Positions 16,608 to 23,452 of a stretch of DNA of 50,823 bases are shown in pieces. The translations under genes were made by a program, and so were the position numbers. Numbering within the stretch: the first letter of the stretch is position 1; each line of letters opens with the position of its first letter. This DNA is from a virus, in the IMG/VR virus record IMGVR_UViG_3300031925_000001, positions 1 through 50,823 of that record; one strand, given 5' to 3'. The notes below the pieces were generated by a model. That model had not been told where the DNA came from. It ran no database searches and worked only from the letters and a program-made list of their open reading frames with translations.

Positions 16608-17340
16608 GTACTAAATTAAGAAATATACTAAAAATACTTAAATACTACAGTTTTCCTCCCCCAAAATTTTAGCATCAAGCCTTACACAACATAGGGTTAA
16701 GGGCATAGTGTAACCTTCAGGGGTAGTTTAAGTAAAAGTCCCCCTCCGGTATATGGAAGCAACGTATGCCCTATCGCAGGAAACAAAAATGGGGTATGGG
16801 GGGTGATATATAGGGGAGAAATTGCATAGGTATATATACATACTGGATAAAACTACAGGTGTATATTTTTACATAGGTGTGAGTGTGCATAGGGGAAGGT
16901 TTATTTAAGGTGTTTATGGCATAGTAATTGCATAGTATTAATCTATTACTGTACATCTAACCAGTATTCAACCAGTTGTTATCCTAACGGTATCACATAA
17001 CGGGTATCAGTTAACGGTATGTGCCGGCAGGCACTTAAGAACACTACGTGTTCATGGGGTAGGGTATTAATTGCTATACATAGTCTATAGCATAGCTAGG
17101 CTAAGAAATATCATCTATAAGTCATTGATTAATAAGTATAAATAAAAATAATTAAAATAAATTCAAATAAAAGCTTGCAATAATAAACGGGTAGTAATAG
17201 TATTTAGTCATCGGCAAGGGAAACCAAGCCACTAACTAGAAAGATTAATTAATATCTTGACAGTTAGAAGATAAGGCATTAAGCTTTATCACATGTGCTA
17301 ACAAGCACTTAATGGCAATCATGCCAATGTTCTTTAACAA
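16608..17340. other. Non-coding divergent region with GCATAG-type repeats (possible origin)
   Basis: No convincing gene is seen in this stretch. It holds six copies of GCATAG (16703, 16824, 16887, 16919, 16930, 17090) and at least three ACATAG variants (near 16689, 16871 and 17079), all on the + strand. A G-rich stretch occurs at 16791-16816 (GGGGTATGGGGGG), with AT-rich segments near 17100-17180. Hairpins include GTGCT-AACA-AGCAC and TGGCA-ATCA-TGCCA at about 17297-17332. Spaced direct repeats next to AT-rich DNA between divergent arms resemble iteron-type replication origins. This is inference from pattern only. Confidence 0.4.
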
Positions 17341-17356
17341 TTAGTATTTACTTTGA

Positions 17357-17386
17357 TTGGATTGCTAAACAATGTGCTCATATAAT
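17357..17386 (+). promoter_or_regulatory. Early promoter P1
   Basis: TTGGAT (17357-17362) and TATAAT (17381-17386) are separated by 18 bp. It is the first of three rightward promoters. The -10 is perfect and the -35 weaker than in the promoter at 17613. Confidence 0.5.
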
Positions 17387-17476
17387 CCATAGCAGTTATG
17401 GAAGCTATCACTGGTAAGTCATCAATAAGCCTTTATTAAGGTGGCAAAGAAAATTAAAATAAATACTAAATTGTTA

Positions 17477-17506
17477 TTGACAACTAAAACCTAGTTAGAT
17501 TAAACT
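17477..17506 (+). promoter_or_regulatory. Early promoter P2
   Basis: A perfect TTGACA (17477-17482) is followed after 18 bp by TAAACT (17501-17506), a weaker -10 box. It is preceded by TTAT, as at the next promoter, and followed by AGCTAGGCAA, similar to TTAGGCAA after the third promoter, suggesting tandem duplication of a promoter unit. Confidence 0.5.
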
Positions 17507-17612
17507 AGCTAGGCAAGTCAGGGATAACGCAGTGATGCGGCGTCTAAGTAGCAAGTCATAAGCGTACGAAATTATGACACTGACAAAATTTAAAAATAAC
17601 GATAAAAAGTTA

Positions 17613-17640
17613 TTGACAATTAGAAACGAATCATTATAAT
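17613..17640 (+). promoter_or_regulatory. Strong early promoter P3
   Basis: TTGACA (17613-17618) and TATAAT (17635-17640) are both perfect consensus boxes with a 16-bp spacer. Transcription would start near 17647, giving a leader of about 360 nt before the first rightward gene at 18011. This is probably the main host-polymerase entry point for the early arm. Confidence 0.85.
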
Positions 17641-17646
17641 GGTTCA

Positions 17647-18010
17647 CAAGTTAGGCAATTATTGGAGGATAAGCCAATGTAGTAATTAACAGTTAGACGG
17701 GCGATTGTGCCTAGACTGGAGTCTAAAGCCTCGCATTAATCAATACACTGATGCGGTTGGTGGAGGATAAAGGTAAAACAATACAGGTTGAGCGACCGTG
17801 CTACTGTATAGTGCAAATACGCTGGGGGCGCTGAGGCTATGCCCTAGAGAGAAGATAGCCGAGCGGTTGGCATCGTCCACGGTAATGCAGTGGGAACAAG
17901 CCGGATAAGTCCATATTAAACCTAGTAGATAAAGTGGCTAGGATATAGATGGGAAGCTTATCCCTCATACATGCTATGAGTATATTTATTCATGTGGAGT
18001 ATCTATACCA
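17647..18010 (+). ncRNA. Hairpin-rich early leader RNA
   Basis: The long leader after P3 contains many self-complementary segments. They include ATTGG/CCAAT, TTAGAC/GTCTAA, CGCAT/ATGCG, ATACAG/CTGTAT, GGCTAT/ATAGCC (17835-17860), and GGATAAG/CTTATCC (17903-17963) enclosing CCTAG/CTAGG. It also has a ribosome site GGAGG (17664) with ATG-TAG 8 nt later, and a second GGAGGATAA (17762). No long reading frame is present. A structured regulatory or processed RNA, or an RNA-based early control element, is plausible. No known RNA family is recognised. Confidence 0.5.
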
Positions 18011-18217
18011 ATGGCACGTAAGAAAAATCATTTAAAACGTATCGCTAAGAAGTTCCGAAATGCTACAGCTAATCAGCAATTTATCAGAACTGAAAGCTAC
18101 GACTCACAAAAAGGTTTTGGTAAAATCGTGCGTGATAAGAAGTCGCATGAATACAAAACAGTTCAATCAACCAAAGGTAAACAAAAAGTTTACAGAACAT
18201 CTAAACCGTTAATTTGA
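18011..18217 (+). CDS. Small basic early protein
   Basis: This 68-residue protein is strongly Lys/Arg-rich (KKNHLKRIAKKFRN near the start; KSHEYKTVQSTKGKQKVYR near the end), with no Cys and no membrane segment. Such composition fits nucleic-acid or ribosome binding. As the first gene after the early promoters it may act in host takeover. GGAG lies 11 bases before the ATG, so initiation may depend on leader structure. No family is recognised. Confidence 0.75.
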   Translation: MARKKNHLKRIAKKFRNATANQQFIRTESYDSQKGFGKIVRDKKSHEYKTVQSTKGKQKVYRTSKPLI

Positions 18218-18227
18218 GGTATATATT

Positions 18228-18734
18228 ATGTCTAATACAGTTGCAATTCTTGAACCTAAATCAATGACACTAAAACAAATCGACGATATGATTGTTAACA
18301 TTAAGTCTCGCGGTAAGAAACTTGATGCTGATATTCAAATTTGCGGTTTGGCTATTCTTAAACACGTAAACGAGCACGGTGATATTACTAAAGCCAATGC
18401 TCTTTACAATGCTCTACCTAAAGGCTCACGCCGTACTGCACTAGCTGCATGGTTTGTTGAGTTTGGTGCACTCAAATACAGCGAGAAAAAGGATAAGAAA
18501 CAGAATCCGCTTGCTTACAATAAGAAACAGCTTACAAACCTACAAGGTGCAATGAACAAGCCTTGGTGGGAATGTAAAGGTACTAACGAGGACGGTGGTC
18601 GTCCGTTTGACCTAGAATCTCAGCTTAAATCCCTACTAACCCGCATGGAAAAAGCCCGTGAGGATGGTAAGGAAGTAAAAACTGGTAATGTTAATGTTGA
18701 TGAGCTTAAAAAGCTTATTGCGCAGGTTAAGTAA
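18228..18734 (+). CDS. Conserved-looking early hypothetical protein
   Basis: This 168-residue soluble protein is mainly helical. It has a compact first half ('DADIQICGLAILKHVNEHGDITKANALYNALPKGSRRTALAAWFVEFG', roughly residues 33-80), a Lys-rich linker, and a helical C-terminal end. The pattern of 'LPKGSRRTALAAWF' resembles proteins found early in other tailed-phage genomes, but I cannot name a function. GAGG is well placed before the ATG. It lies in the early block with gaps of 10 and 2 bases to its neighbours, consistent with one transcript. Confidence 0.8.
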   Translation: MSNTVAILEPKSMTLKQIDDMIVNIKSRGKKLDADIQICGLAILKHVNEHGDITKANALYNALPKGSRRTALAAWFVEFGALKYSEKKDKKQNPLAYNKKQLTNLQGAMNKPWWECKGTNEDGGRPFDLESQLKSLLTRMEKAREDGKEVKTGNVNVDELKKLIAQVK

Positions 18735-18736
18735 TC

Positions 18737-18925
18737 ATGAAAGCTACTCAGAAAGTTATTCGCCAATCACAATTTCCACAAGGCGGTTGGCGTAAGCGTG
18801 ACGCTACTCTATATTCATCGTTTAATGGCTCTAAACAAGCCCGTAACAGCGTTAAACAGCGAAAGCAAGGCGCTAGTAAGGCTTTAGCCTCAAAAGCTCT
18901 TAGCGAGGCTTTGAGAGCGTTGTGA
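18737..18925 (+). CDS. Small basic early protein
   Basis: This 62-residue protein is rich in Lys, Arg, Ser and Ala, with a basic first half containing GGWRKRDATLYSSF and an Ala/Leu-rich helical end. It is probably nucleic-acid binding or disordered. The stop overlaps the GTG of the next small gene (GTGA). Codon use and spacing match neighbours. Function unknown. Confidence 0.65.
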   Translation: MKATQKVIRQSQFPQGGWRKRDATLYSSFNGSKQARNSVKQRKQGASKALASKALSEALRAL

Positions 18926-19059
18926 ACATTCGAGTAGTAAAACCGTGTGGTGGCGAGATTGTCATCACACGTAACCCAATCATGAATACATGCGGTCAAA
19001 TGACTGTATCTTATCAACGTAAATGGCATATCGTAACTAATGGAGTTATCACACTATGA
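18922..19059 (+). CDS. 45-residue early protein with GTG start
   Basis: This frame fills the gap between two early genes. It starts at GTG overlapping the previous stop (GTGA), and its TGA stop overlaps the following ATG (ATGA). The 45 residues (starting VNIRVVKPCGGE) look beta-rich and contain two Cys. Tight overlaps on both sides support a real coupled gene. Function unknown. Confidence 0.65.
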   Translation: MNIRVVKPCGGEIVITRNPIMNTCGQMTVSYQRKWHIVTNGVITL

Positions 19060-19373
19060 ATCTTGACAGTATAGCGGCAGCGGCAGCAAACCACACTATC
19101 GTAGAAATGCTTACAAAAAGAGGCTATTTTGACATCTGCACTCTTGACAAAGCTCTGAAAACTATGGAGATTCAGGTGCAGTGTGGTAAAAGCTACAGTA
19201 TCCTAAGTTCGTTGCATTGTTTGGATTACAAGGATATGCCTAAAGAGCTGCGTGATAGCATCCCAATGCTGATACAAAATGTAATTGGCATTGAATCAGA
19301 ATGTTATGAAGCTAAACCTGAACCTAAACCTGAGCCTAAACGTAATCGTCTAGCTCTATCATTCTTCAAGTGA
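19056..19373 (+). CDS. Early hypothetical protein with Pro/Lys tail
   Basis: This 105-residue protein has a helical N-terminal two thirds with three or four Cys, and a low-complexity tail of EPKPEPKPEPK type (about residues 87-96), followed by RNRLALSFFK. The repeat tail may be a flexible spacer. ATG overlaps the stop of the 45-residue gene. No family is recognised. Confidence 0.7.
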   Translation: MNLDSIAAAAANHTIVEMLTKRGYFDICTLDKALKTMEIQVQCGKSYSILSSLHCLDYKDMPKELRDSIPMLIQNVIGIESECYEAKPEPKPEPKRNRLALSFFK

Positions 19374-19383
19374 GGATAATGCA

Positions 19384-19578
19384 ATGTTGTTTTTAAATAG
19401 TTTAGTATCTGTTAATAACCCAAAGCTTAAAACATACGACCAAGATGGTTTTGTAGTTGGTGTAAGCTTTGGTGGCGGTAATCTGATTAAAGTCGAAATG
19501 CTTAATGGCAGAACCTATGTCTTTAAGCGTGAAAACCTAACCAGAACCCAAGTTTGGCGTATTTCTCATTATATGTAG
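19384..19578 (+). CDS. Small early hypothetical protein, beta-rich
   Basis: This 64-residue protein is beta-rich with a 'YDQDGFVVGVSFGGGNLIKVEMLNGRTYVFKRENLTR' core, resembling a small SH3-like barrel. It is preceded by GAGG. SH3-like folds in early phage proteins often bind host proteins, but no target is known. The spacing to neighbours is 10 and 8 bases. Confidence 0.65.
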   Translation: MLFLNSLVSVNNPKLKTYDQDGFVVGVSFGGGNLIKVEMLNGRTYVFKRENLTRTQVWRISHYM

Positions 19579-19586
19579 AGGCTAAT

Positions 19587-19763
19587 ATGACTGAATACTT
19601 GATATTGCTCGTGACAGCAATAGTAATCATAGCAGTTACAGTAGTGTTATTAGAAAGAGGTCATGTAGAATATGGCATATTGTTTGTGCTGGTTGGCCTC
19701 TTACTCTACATAAACCTGTCACTGTATATCGTATCACCTATGTTTGAGGCTTTATTTCAATGA
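19587..19763 (+). CDS. Small membrane protein, two helices
   Basis: This 58-residue protein (start MTEYLILLVTAIV) has two hydrophobic helices (about residues 4-22 and 30-50) joined by a short LERGHVEYG loop. GAGG is seen before ATG 19587; the frame continues upstream in the preceding gene but without a good start. The topology resembles small phage inner-membrane proteins, such as holins or superinfection-exclusion factors. Its early position favours host-membrane modification over lysis. Confidence 0.68.
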   Translation: MTEYLILLVTAIVIIAVTVVLLERGHVEYGILFVLVGLLLYINLSLYIVSPMFEALFQ

Positions 19764-20026
19764 ATACAAACTTGACACTGTATGAATTGCAGTCTGAATA
19801 CATTATTGACTACGCTATTAAGTCGCTGAAGCGTGCTTTTGTGAACCTGAACGACTTAAAAGTAGTTAAAATTGAGCCATCTGTTGAAAAACAAGGCTTT
19901 TTCTGCGTCACTCTTGGTCATATTGAAGCCAATAAGACGTATACTATTAGTGTTTCCATGAAAAATAGCTTAGAACAGCTAATGAACAGTTTAAATCTGG
20001 CATTGGAAGCACTCACAAACCGTTAA
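19760..20026 (+). CDS. Early hypothetical protein
   Basis: This 88-residue soluble protein has an alpha-beta-beta-alpha-like pattern: an N-terminal helix 'YELQSEYIIDYAIKSLKRAFVNL', two strands near 'LKVVKIEPS' and 'GFFCVTLGHI', and a C-terminal helix. Its ATG overlaps the previous gene's stop (ATGA). No family is recognised. Confidence 0.68.
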   Translation: MNTNLTLYELQSEYIIDYAIKSLKRAFVNLNDLKVVKIEPSVEKQGFFCVTLGHIEANKTYTISVSMKNSLEQLMNSLNLALEALTNR

Positions 20027-20038
20027 GAGGGTAAAACA

Positions 20039-20512
20039 ATGCGCAAATTCTTCTATATATTCATCGCAGTTTACATTATTTTGTCTATTTTCTTCACTTA
20101 CAAGGCTGTAGCCGCTGAAAATGATGAAGTAAAGGTAATGTTTGCAGGATTTTCACACCATATCGGTGCTCCTGAGTATGCTGACCATAACGAAAAGCAT
20201 AATTTGGTGGGTATTTCGTACAATGACACTGAGCTATTCTTTATGAAGAACTCATTTCATAATGATTCGGTAGGGATTGCGCATAATTTTACTTATTCTT
20301 ACAGCCAATATGTGGATTTTGGGTTCCGTGTTGGTGCTGCAAGTGGCTATGATATTCAAGGAATATACAATATAGGCGGTATCGCACCGTTTGTGCAGCC
20401 AAATGTGACAGTAAAGTATGGTAATTTAGGGATTGAATTGGGATATTTGCCTCAATTTAGTCATTCAACGCCGTATGGAGCGGCAACATTAACGTTTAAC
20501 TGGAGTTTATGA
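20039..20512 (+). CDS. Exported small outer-membrane beta-barrel-like protein
   Basis: This 157-residue protein starts with a charged end and a long hydrophobic helix (about residues 4-22) ending AVAAEN, a probable signal peptide. The mature part consists of short alternating strands with Gly and aromatic residues (e.g. VGISYNDTELFF, VDFGFRVGAASG, IAPFVQPNVTVKYG) and ends in a terminal aromatic/Leu pattern (LTFNWSL), as in 8-strand outer-membrane barrels such as PagP-like proteins. It is expressed early, so it may alter the host surface, for example superinfection exclusion. No catalytic residues were assigned. Confidence 0.65.
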   Translation: MRKFFYIFIAVYIILSIFFTYKAVAAENDEVKVMFAGFSHHIGAPEYADHNEKHNLVGISYNDTELFFMKNSFHNDSVGIAHNFTYSYSQYVDFGFRVGAASGYDIQGIYNIGGIAPFVQPNVTVKYGNLGIELGYLPQFSHSTPYGAATLTFNWSL

Positions 20513-20513
20513 C

Positions 20514-20729
20514 ATGAAAATCCAATACATTTTGAAGTTCTTCCAACTTTTGACTTGGTTCCTTGACCGTACTATCGAAAAAGATAGCAACGAAATCAAG
20601 AAAAACCGTCAAAAACGCAAAGATTTGAAAACAGCTATGCGTAAATTGGACGAACAGAACAAAGAAATCTACAATGACCGCCGCCTAGCCGAGCGAATCA
20701 AAGCTAACGTGAATAAAATCACTGAATAA
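20514..20729 (+). CDS. Small coiled-coil protein with hydrophobic N terminus
   Basis: This 71-residue protein has an N-terminal hydrophobic or amphipathic segment (about residues 4-18, with LKFFQLLTWFL) and a long highly charged coiled coil (about 20-65). It starts two bases after the barrel-like gene and may act with it at the membrane. The signal is too short to call a full membrane anchor. Function unknown. Confidence 0.68.
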   Translation: MKIQYILKFFQLLTWFLDRTIEKDSNEIKKNRQKRKDLKTAMRKLDEQNKEIYNDRRLAERIKANVNKITE

Positions 20730-20761
20730 TCACCCTTAATTTCATTAAAAGAGGCAAAAAA

Positions 20762-22246
20762 ATGAAAATCGAAGACGTTATTATTGGTCAAAGATACCGT
20801 ATCGTTCGTAAAGGTCTAGTAAATACTGGTCGTATTGGTCGCTGTTCTGGCAAGAACGGCTTCAAAGTTAAGCTGTTAATGGAGCACAACAACACTGAGC
20901 TTACACTCAATGCCATGTCTATTGAGCCAGTTGAGCAAGGTAAGGCAGCTAAGGTTAAAGATGCGGCTAAACGCAAACCAGTTGAGAATGAACTGGTGAA
21001 ACCTAAGCAAAAACCGGCTAAAATCTTTGAAGAACGTCCAGTTCTCAAGCTTCCACCGGAAGATAGTTTGGTAATTGTTCGCGCTAAAGATGGCAGCTTA
21101 AACAAAGCTCGCCTACAAAACCTAGACTTTGTTGATGATAAAGTTTATATCCACGGTGATGATTTGACTGAACGTTATGTAGGTTTCATCCCTCATGACT
21201 CTAAGTTTAAAATCAAAAAGCCTGCCGACTTAATGGAGTATCCCTTTTGGAATGATGACGAAATGTTTGATGGCATGGAACTCACATTCGTTGGTGCCCG
21301 TACAGACTTTGGCTCACTAATCCTTACTGCTAAAGAAGGTTTTGATGTTCTTGCTAAGTGGGTGGACTTAACCGCAATCCAGAGAATGACAACCGCTAAG
21401 GTTGAAGTTGATGCTGATGGTAACAAAGTTGTTCCACCTATTCGTGAGCAAGCTCTGAAGCTTATGCACGACCATGCTAAACAGGCTAAAGGTTTGTCAT
21501 TCTCACTATTCTGGGAATACAACGGCAAGCTTGACTCTGGTAAGCATCGTATGGCTGCATGTCATTATTACATGAAGTGTTTTGTTGATGGTGAAAAACG
21601 TAAGCATGCTAAGGCTCTGTTTGCTGCTCAGTTTATCACTCAAAAACATTACGAAAACATGGACAAGCAGGTTGTTGACGATTACCTAACTTGGGTAATG
21701 AATGACTCTCCTTGGAGCCGTTACATTGAAACTAAAGACCTAGCGGAAGCTAAAGAGAAAGGTATTATTGTTCGTACCGACATTCCAGCTAACGCAATGA
21801 TGTGTACATTCTACGCTCTGCGTTACCCAACTGAATACACAGCAGTTGTTAAGGCTTGGGGTAAGTATGTTAAAGAGGGTTTAGACCCTGCAATTGCTTT
21901 CTTTAAGGCTGAAACTGGCGGTTATGGTCGTGATGTATCGTCTCACCACGGTCTATTGGACACATTCTCAATGGACTTGCAAGATGTAATTGACTTTATC
22001 AACCACAAAGAAGGTAAAATCAAGGACACAGTTTATGACGCTGGTTACTACAGCTACAAGAACGTGTCAGTGCATCACGGTTCAACAACACATCGTGACC
22101 ATAACAGAACAGGTATCCAAGAGCTTAACCACCGCTTTACGGTCAAGAAAATCAAGGAAAAACACCCTGTTCTTGGTGTAATCGAAAAAGAAATCCCTGC
22201 AATCGAACAGATTGACGAATTCCTAACAAACGCATTGGAGCGCTAA
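20762..22246 (+). CDS. Large orphan protein preceding the amidoligase module
   Basis: This 494-residue protein has an N-terminal small beta domain (1-55, 'RYRIVRKGLVNTGRIGR'), a Lys-rich linker (60-90), and a second beta domain (95-150). A larger alpha-rich domain follows, with 'LDSGKHRMAACHYYM' near residue 261, reminiscent of ParB/sulfiredoxin-like 'DGxHRxAA' loops. The final third has many His residues (SSHHGLLD, VHHGSTTHRDHNRTG; about 393-450). No membrane segment is visible. AGAGG precedes the ATG. It lies directly upstream of the amidotransferase gene, with one base between stop and start, suggesting a joint role. No family is recognised. Confidence 0.8.
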   Translation: MKIEDVIIGQRYRIVRKGLVNTGRIGRCSGKNGFKVKLLMEHNNTELTLNAMSIEPVEQGKAAKVKDAAKRKPVENELVKPKQKPAKIFEERPVLKLPPEDSLVIVRAKDGSLNKARLQNLDFVDDKVYIHGDDLTERYVGFIPHDSKFKIKKPADLMEYPFWNDDEMFDGMELTFVGARTDFGSLILTAKEGFDVLAKWVDLTAIQRMTTAKVEVDADGNKVVPPIREQALKLMHDHAKQAKGLSFSLFWEYNGKLDSGKHRMAACHYYMKCFVDGEKRKHAKALFAAQFITQKHYENMDKQVVDDYLTWVMNDSPWSRYIETKDLAEAKEKGIIVRTDIPANAMMCTFYALRYPTEYTAVVKAWGKYVKEGLDPAIAFFKAETGGYGRDVSSHHGLLDTFSMDLQDVIDFINHKEGKIKDTVYDAGYYSYKNVSVHHGSTTHRDHNRTGIQELNHRFTVKKIKEKHPVLGVIEKEIPAIEQIDEFLTNALER

Positions 22247-22247
22247 G

Positions 22248-22940
22248 ATGAACGTTGAAAATTTGCCTCAAATCCTTAAAGTAATGGTCGTTGGTTCTGG
22301 TATGAACCTCGACTACCATCGTATGCTTAACGATATGGGTCACAACACTGTGGCCTGTCGCTATGTTGAGCAAATTCGTCCAATCCTTTACAAAGGAGAT
22401 ATTGATGTTGTTTTATTTGTGGGTGGCGCTGACGTTAATCCTGAGCTATATGGTCATACACTACACCCAACGTCCGGCATTTCTAAAGCCGAAGATGAGC
22501 TCTGCCAACAAGCTTTCTGCCAAGCTCAAGAATTTGATAACATCAAGTTTGTGGGTATCTGTCGTGGTAGCCAGTTCCTTTGTGCTGCTAGCGGTGGGGT
22601 TTTGGTTCAGCATTGTGATAATCATGCTGTGTTTAATGGACATAGTGTTGAAACGAAGTGGGGTTTGGAATACAATGTCACTTCGACGCACCACCAAATG
22701 CAAGACCCACGAAGTGTAGAACATGAGCTGTTAGCTTGGACTAAGCGTACATCGTTTAAAGATTACCACATTGATGGTGAAACGGTGACAATTGATACCC
22801 AAGCTGATACTGATGAGCTGGATATTGAAGTTGTTTGGTATCCACATACTAAGGCGCTAGCTTTCCAGCCTCACCCTGAATTTGCAGGAGCTGGTGAGAC
22901 ACTAGCATTGTTTAAACGTTGCTGGAATGAGTACATGTAA
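22248..22940 (+). CDS. Class I glutamine amidotransferase-like / gamma-glutamyl hydrolase-like protein
   Basis: This 230-residue protein has a GATase I fold. It has a first strand-loop 'KVMVVGSGMN', the oxyanion turn 'FVGGADVNP' (57-65), nucleophile elbow GICRGSQ with Cys105, and QPHPEF giving His209 and Glu211. The C-H-E triad is intact. Such proteins hydrolyse glutamine or gamma-glutamyl bonds, either releasing ammonia to a partner ligase or trimming gamma-glutamyl amides (PuuD-like). The gene follows the orphan 494-residue protein by one base and opens the amidoligase module. The substrate is not visible from sequence. Confidence 0.85.
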   Translation: MNVENLPQILKVMVVGSGMNLDYHRMLNDMGHNTVACRYVEQIRPILYKGDIDVVLFVGGADVNPELYGHTLHPTSGISKAEDELCQQAFCQAQEFDNIKFVGICRGSQFLCAASGGVLVQHCDNHAVFNGHSVETKWGLEYNVTSTHHQMQDPRSVEHELLAWTKRTSFKDYHIDGETVTIDTQADTDELDIEVVWYPHTKALAFQPHPEFAGAGETLALFKRCWNEYM

Positions 22941-22946
22941 GGTTGT

Positions 22947-23156
22947 ATGATGAACGTACATATTGACAACAATGAAGTTGGGATAGTTTTTGAACGGCTG
23001 GATATAGGTGATGTGTTTGTCTGGAACGACAAAGCTTATGTAAAGGTCAGTCATTCATCACTTCAAAATGCTGTTTGTATAGGTGGTGGTAAACAGTCTA
23101 CTTTCTCAAGAAAAACTAAAGTTTTAGATGTAACTACAGTGCATGTAATAGTATAA
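22947..23156 (+). CDS. Small hypothetical protein
   Basis: This 69-residue, beta-rich protein (FERLDIGDVFVWNDKAYVKVS) resembles a small barrel and contains GGGKQSTFSRKTKV near its end. It sits seven bases after the amidotransferase gene and is the last gene before the 296-bp non-coding gap. There is no clear family. Confidence 0.65.
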   Translation: MMNVHIDNNEVGIVFERLDIGDVFVWNDKAYVKVSHSSLQNAVCIGGGKQSTFSRKTKVLDVTTVHVIV

Positions 23157-23452
23157 GGTAGGTAATTATGTAGCTGGATACAAGCTAGAAACGTAAATGA
23201 TTACTGGGGTGGATTCCATGTTTATTTGTAGATATTTAATTAATTACAGTTTTGTGTGTGATTTCTGAATTCTCCTTACCACCCCAGTGGTTATCCTTAT
23301 TAGTATTAAGTTGTAATAATAAGAATAACTTAGTTATTAGCGATAGCAAGGCTATCAATCTGTAAAACCATTCTCTTGTATGAGACATACTAACATAAAA
23401 AAGTGTCACTGTCAAGAGGTAAATCAATAAAAGTTAAGAAAAGGTACTAAAT
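23157..23452. other. Non-coding gap with nested inverted repeats
   Basis: No credible gene is seen. The gap contains ACTGGGGTGG (23203-23212) and its exact inverse CCACCCCAGT (23279-23288), separated by 66 bases. It also has two tandem perfect 6-bp hairpins, AATAAC-TTA-GTTATT (23324-23338) and GATAGC-AAG-GCTATC (23342-23356), and a minus-strand late-type promoter (23387-23415). It is the largest gap in the rightward arm and lies just before the class II amidotransferase gene. Confidence 0.6.
23387..23415 (-). promoter_or_regulatory. Antisense late-type promoter
   Basis: On the minus strand TTGACA (23415..23410) and TAGTAT (23392..23387) are spaced by 17 bp. A 26-base stretch ending at the -35 box matches the promoter at 16569-16607 at all but one base. 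It points left, opposite to the surrounding genes, so it would make antisense RNA to the upstream amidotransferase region or a short RNA. Confidence 0.55.

Noticed and set aside
16791-16816. G-quadruplex-like G-rich tract
   Set aside because: Only three clear runs of three or more G and a long third loop; too few tracts for a standard intramolecular quadruplex.
16771-16956. 61-codon minus frame in the divergent region
   Set aside because: Low-complexity composition, no ribosome site, and it overlaps the repeat-rich probable origin.
17851-17905. tRNA-like D-arm sequence GCCGAGCGGTTGGC in the early leader
   Set aside because: It resembles a Ser/Leu tRNA D arm, but no matching acceptor stem, T arm or CCA is found around it; it fits the local hairpins better.
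23236-23427. 63-codon minus-strand frame in the amidotransferase gap
   Set aside because: Its start codon lies upstream of the -10 and -35 boxes of the minus-strand promoter and no ribosome site precedes it; composition is low-complexity Leu/Thr.
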